Part shown: in pieces, positions 1 through 5,563 of the stretch | How positions within the stretch are numbered: position 1 is the stretch's first letter | How the letters are laid out: each line of letters opens with the position of its first letter | Assembly (NCBI GenBank): GCA_030248825.1 | Contig: JARCMB010000421.1 | Location: 1 to 5,612 of the forward strand | Direction of reading: 5' to 3' | Length of the DNA stretch: 5,612 nucleotides | Source of the DNA: Pseudanabaenaceae cyanobacterium MP8IB2.15 | GTDB taxonomy: Bacteria > Cyanobacteriota > Cyanobacteriia > Pseudanabaenales > Pseudanabaenaceae | Position numbers and translations under genes: made by a program | Notes under the pieces: model-generated | What the model saw: the letters and a program-made list of their open reading frames with translations, nothing else | The model's database searches: none | Told to the model about the DNA's origin: nothing

Positions 1-235
1 CACCTGCCCCTGTCGAAAGGCTGGGAGAAACACTGGTGATCGAGTCATCTTCTGCCTGACAGCTAATGTAGTTGCTGCGCTCTAGGAAAAACTCGACAAA
101 ATCAGCCCCTGCGGCCCGTCCTAAGCCTAGCAATGTCGATAGCGGTGCTTCCCATGTGGTATCAAACCGATCGATCGTGGCAGTGTATTTCAGTGTGGGT
201 AGTTCTTGAGAAAGTAGTAAGGTACTCGATCGCAT
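1..235 (-). CDS. TldD/PmbA-family protein, N-terminal part (runs off the left edge)
   Basis: Reading leftwards from an ATG at 235-233 gives 78 codons open to the window edge. The frame is closed just upstream by TAA at 241-239, so this ATG is the first possible ATG. A GAGG ribosome binding site lies 8 bases before it. The residues around 36-52 (LGLGRAAGADFVEFFLER) and the acidic AEDD followed by STGAG near the end match the start of cyanobacterial TldD/PmbA proteins. In the family this N-terminal domain precedes the zinc-protease domain, and the proteins degrade or mature peptides in the cytosol. The metal-binding motif lies outside the window, so catalytic competence cannot be judged. It starts 27 bases after the DUF2281 gene and is probably cotranscribed with it. 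Family assignment is from recalled similarity of the N-terminus only. Confidence 0.75.
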   Translation of the reverse strand, partial: MRSSTLLLSQELPTLKYTATIDRFDTTWEAPLSTLLGLGRAAGADFVEFFLERSNYISCQAEDDSITSVSPSLSTGAG

Positions 236-262
236 GGATTAAGCCTCGTTGCTGGGATCACG

Positions 263-514
263 TTAATATCTGCCCAGTCTAACATTTAGTCGATCGATGT
301 CTCTCCATTCAGTGGCAAGATGCTGTAGTTCAACTGATGTATAGCTTTCTGCCTTGAGCGTACCTGCCCAATCTTGACGCAGCTTACGATTGATTGATTG
401 GTTTGGCTTAGTCAAAAGAGCTTCTACGAATGTTTGCACCTCAATCCTTAAACGTGGTGACAATTCGCGAATCATCTCTTCTAGTGGTTTAGCGGCTGAA
501 CTCATGGCATTCAT
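263..514 (-). CDS. DUF2281-family antitoxin-like small protein
   Basis: An 83-residue cytosolic protein with no signal peptide. Residues about 10-35 (EEMIRELSPRLRIEVQTFVE) form the amphipathic helix pattern of DUF2281, a short family that in cyanobacteria often sits beside PIN-domain (VapC-type) toxins and is taken as an antitoxin. The later QDWAG and YTSVELQHLATEWR segments also match the C-terminal half of cyanobacterial DUF2281 proteins. A second ATG at codon 4 (505-503) is an equally plausible start, as neither has a clear Shine-Dalgarno sequence. No toxin gene adjoins it: hpf lies upstream (64-base gap) and a TldD-family gene follows after 27 bases. It may therefore be a solitary antitoxin or one with another role. 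The family call is fairly secure; the antitoxin function is inference. Confidence 0.75.
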   Translation of the reverse strand: MNAMSSAAKPLEEMIRELSPRLRIEVQTFVEALLTKPNQSINRKLRQDWAGTLKAESYTSVELQHLATEWRDIDRLNVRLGRY

Positions 515-529
515 TTATAGAATTCGTAA

Positions 530-580
530 CGACTCCCTCCCGACCCCTCTCCTTGAGGAAGAGAGGCTGGGGAAAGGTCT
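530..580. repeat. C/G-rich hairpin repeat between hpf and the DUF2281 gene
   Basis: This pyrimidine-rich then purine-rich segment folds on itself. CCTCTC plus TT (546-551 and 553-554) pairs with AAGAGAGG (559-566), with one bulged C and a GAGG loop. Outer CC and GGGG runs can extend the stem after an internal loop. The pattern of C runs, CCTCTCC, then GAGAGG and CTGGGG resembles short dispersed repeats common in cyanobacterial intergenic regions. It lies directly downstream of the hpf stop codon. There is no following T tract on the minus strand, so it is a doubtful intrinsic terminator, though it could protect the hpf mRNA 3' end. Repeat status needs a genome copy count. Confidence 0.45.
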
Positions 581-1172
581 AGCGTTTAGTTACGTTATTA
601 CCGTTGCTATTACCATGAGGCTGAATTACACCGTAGCCGCCGTGATTGCGTTCGTAGACAACATTGATATCGCCAGTATGCGAGTTGCAAAATACAAAGA
701 AATCGTGATCGACCATCTCTAGATGTTCCACTGCTTCCTCCGTTGTCATCGGCGGCATGGCGAAATACTTATTTCGCACAACTTGGGCGGGTAATTCAGG
801 CGCACGGTCTTCGTCGGGCATTGGTACAGGAAGCTGATCGGCCACTACTACAGCCGTCTTGGCGGCAGCCTTGTTAGTCTTGCGTTCCTTGAATTTACGC
901 AGCTTGCGAGCGATTTTATCCGACACCAGATCGATACTGGCGTAGAGATTTTCGCTGCTTTCTTCTGCCCGAATCACAGCCCCGTTGGCATAGATTGTCA
1001 CTTCCGCCGCTTGCTTAGAAGTAATGCGGGGATTACGCGCCACAGATAAATGAACATCGACTTGGCTGGTCAGTGACTGAAAATGGCTGACGGCTTTATC
1101 AATTTTTTGTTCAACGTACTCACGAATGGCTTCAGTGACTTCTATATTTTTGCCCTGAATTACAATTTTCAT
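579..1172 (-). CDS. hpf: Ribosome hibernation promoting factor, long form (LrtA/HPF family)
   Basis: The 197-residue protein has the two-domain layout of long HPF. Residues 1-97 form the S30AE/YfiA domain that occupies the tRNA and mRNA channel of the 30S subunit. A charged, Ala- and Pro-rich linker follows (about 98-130). Residues 131-187 (VVRNKYFAMPPMTTEEAVEH, HDFFVF, INVVYERNHGGYGVIQP) form the C-terminal dimerisation domain that joins two 70S ribosomes into 100S particles. The length is normal for the long form. Known cyanobacterial members are called lrtA, the light-repressed transcript, and serve in darkness and stationary phase. The ATG has a GAGGT site 7 bases upstream and no better in-frame alternative. 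The tail after residue 187 is Asn/Gly-rich and variable. The leader contains features that may control translation (see 1173-1293). It is the only gene here, apart from the TldD fragment and DUF2281 gene beyond it, on the left side of the divergent region. Confidence 0.95.
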   Translation of the reverse strand: MKIVIQGKNIEVTEAIREYVEQKIDKAVSHFQSLTSQVDVHLSVARNPRITSKQAAEVTIYANGAVIRAEESSENLYASIDLVSDKIARKLRKFKERKTNKAAAKTAVVVADQLPVPMPDEDRAPELPAQVVRNKYFAMPPMTTEEAVEHLEMVDHDFFVFCNSHTGDINVVYERNHGGYGVIQPHGNSNGNNVTKR

Positions 1173-1293
1173 AGATTGACCTCGCTATGCGATACCAGAA
1201 AGATACGGATGTACCAGAGATCGCAATCAACGATTTGCGTACCTTGCACCCAGAAAAAGATATTGAGTGTGAGGTCAAATTCTTAAGAATTTG
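1173..1293 (-). promoter_or_regulatory. hpf/lrtA leader with possible ribosome-binding-site sequestering switch
   Basis: In the minus-strand transcript, TTGACCTC (1278-1271) is the exact reverse complement of GAGGTCAA (1183-1176), which is the Shine-Dalgarno region of hpf. Pairing would hide the site with an 87-base loop. That loop holds a second hairpin: CGCAATC (1222-1228) can pair with GATTTGCG (1232-1239), with one bulged base. The anti-SD segment overlaps the 3' arm of the perfect palindrome at 1276-1293 by three bases, so the palindrome hairpin and the SD-blocking helix compete. Pairings are read directly; the regulatory role is inference. It assumes transcription starts upstream of 1293. 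Confidence 0.4.
1276..1293. repeat. Perfect 18-base palindrome flanked by TGAGGT direct repeats
   Basis: CAAATTCTTAAGAATTTG equals its own reverse complement over all 18 bases. It is bracketed by two direct copies of TGAGGT (1270-1275 and 1292-1297, the second sharing two bases with the palindrome). A further ATTTGAGGT copy forms the ribosome binding site of pgi at 1434-1442. It could be a dimer-binding operator in the divergent promoter region or a hairpin in the hpf leader. There is no T tract to make it a terminator in either direction. Confidence 0.6.
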
Positions 1294-1322
1294 AGGTTTT
1301 ACTTCGCTTGATTGCTGATTGG

Positions 1323-1352
1323 TCTATAGGATCACATTAGCACCTTGCTTAA
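1323..1352 (-). promoter_or_regulatory. Candidate hpf/lrtA promoter
   Basis: On the minus strand TATAGA (1328-1323) resembles a -10 box. TTAAGC (1352-1347) lies 18 bases upstream as a weak -35, and TTGTTA (1355-1350) is a better hexamer at a poor spacing of 21. Use of this site would give a leader of roughly 140 bases that includes the palindrome and the anti-SD segment. The match to consensus is modest and other starts are possible. Confidence 0.3.
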
Positions 1353-1374
1353 CAAGTTTTGTGATGCGGGCTGC

Positions 1375-1403
1375 TTCTTAACATCTGTTTAACATCCTAT
1401 GAT
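1375..1403 (+). promoter_or_regulatory. Candidate pgi promoter
   Basis: TATGAT (1398-1403) is a good -10 hexamer. The weak -35 TTCTTA (1375-1380) lies 17 bases upstream. A start near 1410 would give a leader of about 40 bases ending in the pgi ribosome binding site. The poor -35 fits a promoter that depends on an activator, and the overlapping direct repeats at 1377-1395 are a possible binding site for one. Confidence 0.4.
1377..1395 (+). promoter_or_regulatory. Pho-box-like direct repeat upstream of pgi
   Basis: CTTAACAT (1377-1384) and TTTAACAT (1388-1395) are two near-identical 8-base units separated by 3 bases, giving an 11-base period. This matches the layout of cyanobacterial Pho boxes (YTTAACCT-type units with 3-base spacers, bound by the PhoB/SphR response regulator), with A in place of the second C. 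The RpaB/HLR1 site uses a similar unit but a 2-base spacer, so it fits less well. A third unit, CTTAACAA at 1348-1355, is out of phase. Confidence 0.35.
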
Positions 1404-1451
1404 GGATCGGATTTTAGGCTAAGATTTGTTGCGATTTGAGGTGTAATTTTC

Positions 1452-3044
1452 ATGGATTCAGCTAGAGCATTGTGGCAACGCTATCAAGACTGGCTTTACT
1501 ATCACGCCGAACTCGGCTTCTACATCGATATCAGTCGGATGAGATTTACGCCTGATTTTGTTACTGATATGCAGCCGAAGTTCGATCGAGCTTTTGCGGA
1601 TATGAAAGCTCTAGAAGCAGGTTCGATCGCCAACCCCGATGAACAACGGATGGTGGGGCATTACTGGCTGCGTTCCCCCGAACTCGCGCCGACCGAGGCA
1701 TTACGCCATGATGTTACGAGTACGATCGATTCGATCGAAGCGTTTGCCAGTAGAGTTCATTCTGGTGAGATCCATCCACCTAATGCGCCAAAATTTACCG
1801 ATATTCTGTCGATTGGCATTGGTGGTTCAGCTCTGGGCCCCCAGTTTGTCGCTCAAGCCCTCGCTGTTAATTCGCCCCCTCTAAACATTAGCTTTATCGA
1901 TAACTCCGATCCTGATGGAATTGATTATGTGTTGGGGCAGTTGGGCGATCGACTTACGACAACGTTAGTAATCACGATCTCGAAGTCGGGTGGTACGCCT
2001 GAGCCAAATAATGGCATGAAGGAAGTTCAGTTTGCCTATGAAAATGCAGGTTTAGACTTTGCTAAATATGCTGTCGCCGTGACTGGTGTGGGCAGCAATC
2101 TTGAAAAACTCGCTCGATCGAAAGGTTGGCTGGATGTTTTCCCGATGCACGATTGGGTGGGCGGACGCACATCAGAATTGTCGGCAGTTGGGTTGCTACC
2201 TGCGGCTTTACAAGGGATCGATATTCGCGCTCTGTTGGATGGGGCGAAAATTATGGACGTGGCAACGCGGGTTGAAAATATCAAGCAAAATCCCGCCGCT
2301 CTGCTCGCCCTCGTCTGGTATTTTGCGGGCAATGGCAAGGGAGAGAAAGATATGGTGGTTTTACCATACAAGGATCGATTATTGCTGTTTAGCCGCTATT
2401 TGCAGCAATTGGTGATGGAATCTTTGGGTAAAGAGAAAGACCTTGATGGCAAAACGGTACACCAAGGAATTGCCGTGTATGGAAATAAAGGTTCGACCGA
2501 CCAACATGCCTATGTCCAACAGTTGCGCGAAGGTGTAGCGAATTTCTTTTTGACTTTCATCGAAGTTCTCCAAGATAACGATCGAACCAAATCTCATCCC
2601 GAAGTCGAACCAAATATTTACCGTGCCGATTCTCTATCGGGATTTTTGCAAGGTACGCGCCAAGCTTTGTATGAGAACGGACGAGACTCAATTACGGTGA
2701 CAATTCCATCTGTATCGGCTCGGAGTGTGGGTGCGCTGATTGCTCTATACGAGAGAGCTGTGAGTTTCTATGCTTCTCTGATCAATGTCAACGCCTACCA
2801 TCAACCAGGCGTGGAAGCGGGTAAAAAAGCGGCGGCAAAGGTAATCGCGCTCCAAATTCAGGCGGTCAAGGTGATCGAAGATCGAGGTACACCGATGTTG
2901 GTAGAGCAAATTGCGACTGAGATCGATTCGATCGATGATATCGAAGTGATCTATCGCATTCTCAGACATCTTCATGCCAACGATCGACTCAAAATGTCAG
3001 GTGATATCGCCAAACCAGCGAGCTTGCTGTTTTCGATGAAATAA
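1452..3044 (+). CDS. pgi: Glucose-6-phosphate isomerase
   Basis: The enzyme interconverts glucose 6-phosphate and fructose 6-phosphate in the cytosol, linking glycolysis, gluconeogenesis, glycogen breakdown and the oxidative and reductive pentose-phosphate cycles. The 530-residue length is normal for cyanobacterial Pgi. The first SIS domain shows IGIGGSALGP (121-130) and the phosphate-binding SKSGGTPE (177-184 region). The family signature VGGRTSELSAVG lies at about 236-247. The second SIS domain holds the likely catalytic Glu323 (in QLVMESLGK) and His352 (in GSTDQHA), and the C-terminal signature INVNAYHQPGVEAGKK (444-459) supplies the catalytic lysine, Lys458. All expected residues are present. 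GAGGTG (1438-1443) sits 8 bases before the ATG and fixes the start. It is transcribed divergently from hpf, with a Pho-box-like repeat in its promoter region, and converges on the M48 gene 77 bases downstream. Confidence 0.97.
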   Translation: MDSARALWQRYQDWLYYHAELGFYIDISRMRFTPDFVTDMQPKFDRAFADMKALEAGSIANPDEQRMVGHYWLRSPELAPTEALRHDVTSTIDSIEAFASRVHSGEIHPPNAPKFTDILSIGIGGSALGPQFVAQALAVNSPPLNISFIDNSDPDGIDYVLGQLGDRLTTTLVITISKSGGTPEPNNGMKEVQFAYENAGLDFAKYAVAVTGVGSNLEKLARSKGWLDVFPMHDWVGGRTSELSAVGLLPAALQGIDIRALLDGAKIMDVATRVENIKQNPAALLALVWYFAGNGKGEKDMVVLPYKDRLLLFSRYLQQLVMESLGKEKDLDGKTVHQGIAVYGNKGSTDQHAYVQQLREGVANFFLTFIEVLQDNDRTKSHPEVEPNIYRADSLSGFLQGTRQALYENGRDSITVTIPSVSARSVGALIALYERAVSFYASLINVNAYHQPGVEAGKKAAAKVIALQIQAVKVIEDRGTPMLVEQIATEIDSIDDIEVIYRILRHLHANDRLKMSGDIAKPASLLFSMK

Positions 3045-3049
3045 ATGTT

Positions 3050-3111
3050 CTAGTTTATGACCGACACATCGGCTGAACTGCTCAAAGCCGAGAAATAAGC
3101 CTGCAAACTAG
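3050..3111. terminator. Nested inverted repeats between convergent pgi and M48 genes, possible terminator
   Basis: CTAGTTT (3050-3056) and AAACTAG (3105-3111) form a 7-base outer stem. Inside are two smaller, mutually overlapping stems: CCGA/TCGG (3061-3064 and 3069-3072) and CGGCT/AGCCG (3070-3074 and 3086-3090). The element fills most of the 77-base gap between two converging genes, where a bidirectional terminator is expected. No T tract follows on either strand, so intrinsic termination is uncertain. Confidence 0.3.
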
Positions 3112-3121
3112 ATTTGCCGAT

Positions 3122-3973
3122 CTAGAAACGCGATCTCCATTTTTTTTGGTAATTGACATCATTTAATCCACCATTACCGTAGAGGTTATTTTTTTGGATC
3201 TCCTCGTTCAGGGCTCTTACTCTTTCTGGTGCGCCAGGGTGAGTGCTGAGAAATTCTGGCATCGCTCCCCCACCTTTCGCCAGTTTTTGCATGAAGGCAG
3301 GCAGAGCTTGAGGGGCGAAACCAGCGTTAGTAAGAGTTTTTAAGCCGCGTCGATCAGCATCTAATTCATCTTCAACGCTGCGAGGTAAACGCAAAGCGAT
3401 CTCCGTCCGAAGTTCGACTAAAATATTTCGATCGGCTCCAACTGCACTGGCAATGCCCTGAGCGATCGCTTGTTGCTTTAATTGTTCGAGCGCATGACGA
3501 CCAGTAATATGACCCATTTCATGCCCAATTACACCCGCTAGCTGGGCGCGATTATCGGCTGAGGCGATCGTGCCTGTGTTGACATAGACAAAACCACCCA
3601 TTGTGGCAAAAGCGTTGATATTCTTATCATCGACCACCTGAAATGTCCAAGGAATATTGCTTCGATTGCTAAAAGGCACAAGTTGTTGTCCGATCGTTTT
3701 GACTAGCTCGTTGGCAGCAGGATCGCGGCTGATCCTTACTTCTTGTAAAATTTGTTGATTAATTTGCTTGCCCAACTCGACTTCATCTCGATCGGAAACA
3801 TTAGAAAGCTGCATCACCTGAATGCCTTGGATCAACAATTCCGCCCAATTGAACGCAGCAGCAGTCTGGGGAGCTAAACTCACGGTCAAAACAGTAGTCA
3901 GCAAAGATGCCACCACAAATTTTTGATATTTTCGTAAAGCCTGTCCAAAAGTCTTAAAAATAGATTTCAGCAT
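3122..3973 (-). CDS. Exported M48-family zinc metalloprotease
   Basis: The 283-residue protein starts with a basic stretch (KSIFKTFGQALRKYQK) and a hydrophobic core at about 19-34, ending in a likely cleavage region at TAAA-F (40/41). It is therefore probably periplasmic or thylakoid-lumenal. The peptidase M48 domain carries HEMGH at 151-155 (two zinc histidines and the catalytic Glu). The third ligand is Glu203 in EDELDAD, with Asp207 four residues on, and a THPGAPERV segment follows (244-252) as in BepA-like proteases. Family members degrade or check misfolded envelope proteins. Length and motifs look intact, and there are no TPR repeats as in full-length E. coli BepA. AGGGG lies 7 bases before the ATG. 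TAAAAT at 4009-4004 is a possible -10 box without a clear -35. Its gene is separated by 116 bases from the MazF-like gene, so it may have its own promoter. Substrate is unknown. Confidence 0.92.
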   Translation of the reverse strand: MLKSIFKTFGQALRKYQKFVVASLLTTVLTVSLAPQTAAAFNWAELLIQGIQVMQLSNVSDRDEVELGKQINQQILQEVRISRDPAANELVKTIGQQLVPFSNRSNIPWTFQVVDDKNINAFATMGGFVYVNTGTIASADNRAQLAGVIGHEMGHITGRHALEQLKQQAIAQGIASAVGADRNILVELRTEIALRLPRSVEDELDADRRGLKTLTNAGFAPQALPAFMQKLAKGGGAMPEFLSTHPGAPERVRALNEEIQKNNLYGNGGLNDVNYQKKWRSRF

Positions 3974-4089
3974 CAGTCATCCCCTAGAGAGCTTGTCTAA
4001 CTAATTTTATCCTGATTTTCTTGAATGATTTTTCCACTCGACTCACTGGATTAGACCGACGGTAAAATAGTTTGAAAGTTCCGATCGAT

Positions 4090-4437
4090 TCAGAGTTGCA
4101 GGACTTTGCGTAAAGCAATTTCGATCGATGTCATATCTGGACAAGTGCCAATTACTTTATCAATTTCTCGATCGAGCACAGTGGAGAGGTGATCGAGCAT
4201 CACAACCGAGTCGGTGGCTAACCCCATTTGTTTGCCTTGTGGACTGTTTCGATCGATCGATACCCGTGTCTCTCCTGTCCTTTCCAAATTAGATGTGATC
4301 ATTGCCACAATAGTTTGAGGCAAGCTAGTATCCAATCCATCAGCTTGCAAGACTAGAGCGGGACGTTTTTTGGGGTGTTGATTTGGATCGAGATAATGGA
4401 TGAGAATAACATCACCCCTCTTATAATGGATATTCAT
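4090..4437 (-). CDS. PemK/MazF-family toxin-like endoribonuclease, no adjacent antitoxin
   Basis: From the ATG at 4437 the protein has 115 residues, the usual MazF length. It shows the family order: RGDVILIHY (7-15), KKRPALVL (23-30, with the conserved Arg), MITSN (46-50, with the conserved Thr/Ser), then GLATDSVVMLDHLSTVLDREI (72-92). Members cut single-stranded mRNA and stall growth unless bound by an antitoxin. In-frame starts further upstream exist at 4464 (ATG, with a weak GAGAG 9 bases before) and 4470 (TTG). I prefer 4437 because the fold starts at its second strand immediately, but it lacks a ribosome binding site. No antitoxin-size gene adjoins on the same strand. Upstream is the ankyrin gene, 59 bases away, and downstream is a 116-base gap. 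It is probably cotranscribed with the ankyrin gene. Family secure; toxicity unproven. Confidence 0.88.
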   Translation of the reverse strand: MNIHYKRGDVILIHYLDPNQHPKKRPALVLQADGLDTSLPQTIVAMITSNLERTGETRVSIDRNSPQGKQMGLATDSVVMLDHLSTVLDREIDKVIGTCPDMTSIEIALRKVLQL

Positions 4438-4496
4438 AGTTTTTGTTCTAATTTTAAATACCATCGGCAATTGCTCTCACGCTAACCTGAGCAAGA

Positions 4497-5135
4497 TTAT
4501 TTTGCACCTGCTTTTTTCAGGAGATTGACGATCTCGCGGTTGCCTTGCGCCAGAGCGATCGACATTGGCGATCGACCCTGAGCAGATAGGTTGGGGTTTG
4601 CCCGATTTTGGAGTAAAAGTTTGACGAGTTGCACGTTTTTCGCTTCGATCGAGATCGATAGTGGCGTGGTTCCTGCGGCGTAGTTATTAGGATTAGCCCT
4701 ATAAGCCAACAAGATTTTGGCGACTTCAATCCGACCACTGCTGACAGCTTCTACTAGGGGTGTATAGCCTTCATCGGAGTCGGGATCGACTTTTGCGCCT
4801 TTGCTGAGTAATAGTTTGACGATCTCCACATGACCTTTTGCGGCTGCCCTTGACAGAGCATACCCATTGATTCGATCGCCAGCATTGACATTTGCACCTT
4901 TGGCTAAAGCTGATTTCACTGCCTTTAGATCGCCTTTGCTTGCAGCATTGAGTAATCGTTTATCCTGTTGCGATCGCTCTGATTTGGTTATAGTTTGCGT
5001 TAACTTTGGCGTTAAGTTTCGATCGAGATCGGTAGCGATTCCCTGCGGTGTGCCTATTGCCGAATCAGAAGCACTGATAAGGGCATTCAGGCAAACTACT
5101 AGCAAAACCAGACTAGAGCTAAGATATCTTTTCAT
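4497..5135 (-). CDS. Exported ankyrin-repeat protein
   Basis: The 212-residue protein begins with MKRY and a hydrophobic stretch at about 8-20, ending near SASDSA. This is a Sec signal peptide, placing it in the periplasm or lumen. Cys15 is not in a proper lipobox, so a lipoprotein is unlikely. A polar linker (about 25-57) leads to five ankyrin units at about 58-87, 90-119, 123-152, 155-184 and a shortened last one at 188-212. Typical core residues are seen in GHVEIVKLLLSKGAKVD and TPLVEAVSSGRIEVAKILL. Ankyrin units bind other proteins, and no enzymatic domain is present, so a scaffold or inhibitor role is likely but the partner is unknown. The start has no strong Shine-Dalgarno sequence. A possible promoter lies at 5178-5205. 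The gene precedes the MazF-like gene on the same strand. Confidence 0.88.
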   Translation of the reverse strand: MKRYLSSSLVLLVVCLNALISASDSAIGTPQGIATDLDRNLTPKLTQTITKSERSQQDKRLLNAASKGDLKAVKSALAKGANVNAGDRINGYALSRAAAKGHVEIVKLLLSKGAKVDPDSDEGYTPLVEAVSSGRIEVAKILLAYRANPNNYAAGTTPLSISIEAKNVQLVKLLLQNRANPNLSAQGRSPMSIALAQGNREIVNLLKKAGAK

Positions 5136-5177
5136 GATCTACACCATCAATCCCCTAATCTAAATAAGACCAAGCAT

Positions 5178-5205
5178 AGTATATGACTATCGTGAGTTGG
5201 ATAAA
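5178..5205 (-). promoter_or_regulatory. Candidate promoter of the ankyrin gene
   Basis: On the minus strand TATACT (5183-5178) is a good -10 hexamer, with TTTATC (5205-5200) as a weak -35 at a spacing of 16. Transcription from about 5171 would give a leader of about 35 bases. It could drive the ankyrin and MazF-like genes together. Confidence 0.4.
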
Positions 5206-5278
5206 GGTAAAAGGCGATGGCGGTTTAGTTTGCTGAGGGTTGGAACGGGGCATTCGATATTCTTGATGTAGTGCAATG

Positions 5279-5563
5279 TTAGCGATCGCCCAAATTCAAA
5301 AGCATCTGCACTAATTGGGATATACCGCTACAGCAAGGATTTGCATATTCAGGAAGTTTGTTTTGCTTAGCGTTACGTTCAAGATTATTTGCTCTGGCGA
5401 TCGCCTCCTTCGTCTTTGGCTTAAGTCGATCCAGATAGTAGCAGATCGATTTATCGTAATTGGGAATATGCTGCTTTAAACGATCCTTAGCTTTATCTCG
5501 CGAAATATTAGGATAGTAAGCTAACCCCGCACTGAAGTGACGGGGCTTTCGCCAACCGCGCAC
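5279..5563 (-). pseudogene. Unrecognised open frame, probably a gene remnant fused to an insertion-sequence end
   Basis: A 94-codon frame opens with GTG at 5563-5561 and stops at TAA 5265-5279 side (stop codon 5281-5279). I do not recognise the protein. Its first 14 or so codons read through the hairpin at 5525-5545, so they are probably not original coding sequence. The rest, from about 5515 leftwards, has protein-like composition: basic and helix-rich (RDKAKDRLKQH, RLKPKTKEAIARANNLERNAK), with a CC pair and no membrane segment. It also contains a HIP1 octamer at 5397-5404 and another at the stop (5282-5289). There is no internal start codon before the last 15 residues. The simplest reading is the 3' part of a longer gene cut by a mobile element, though expression from the GTG is possible. 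It lies 143 bases upstream of the ankyrin gene. Confidence 0.4.

Noticed and set aside
514..519. TATAAA on the minus strand as a promoter for the DUF2281 gene
   Set aside because: It overlaps the start codon and has no -35 hexamer at the right distance.
390..722. 110-codon plus-strand frame overlapping the DUF2281 gene and the hpf 3' end
   Set aside because: It is antisense to two recognisable genes, reads through the hairpin repeat and resembles no known protein.
1276..1293. Palindrome as an intrinsic terminator
   Set aside because: The stem is AT-rich and no T run follows on either strand; there is also no gene ending nearby.
2036..2415. Antisense and alternate-frame ORFs of about 110 codons inside pgi
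   Set aside because: They lie wholly inside a complete pgi gene and have compositions typical of shadow frames.
3954..3980. Upstream mini-ORF (8 codons) overlapping the start of the M48 gene in another frame
   Set aside because: The ATG at 3980-3978 is only 7 bases ahead of the M48 start and has no proper spacing to the AGGGG site, so it is probably not translated.
4867..5163. 98-codon plus-strand frame opposite the ankyrin gene
   Set aside because: It is the complement of the signal peptide and first ankyrin unit and has no ribosome binding site or family resemblance.
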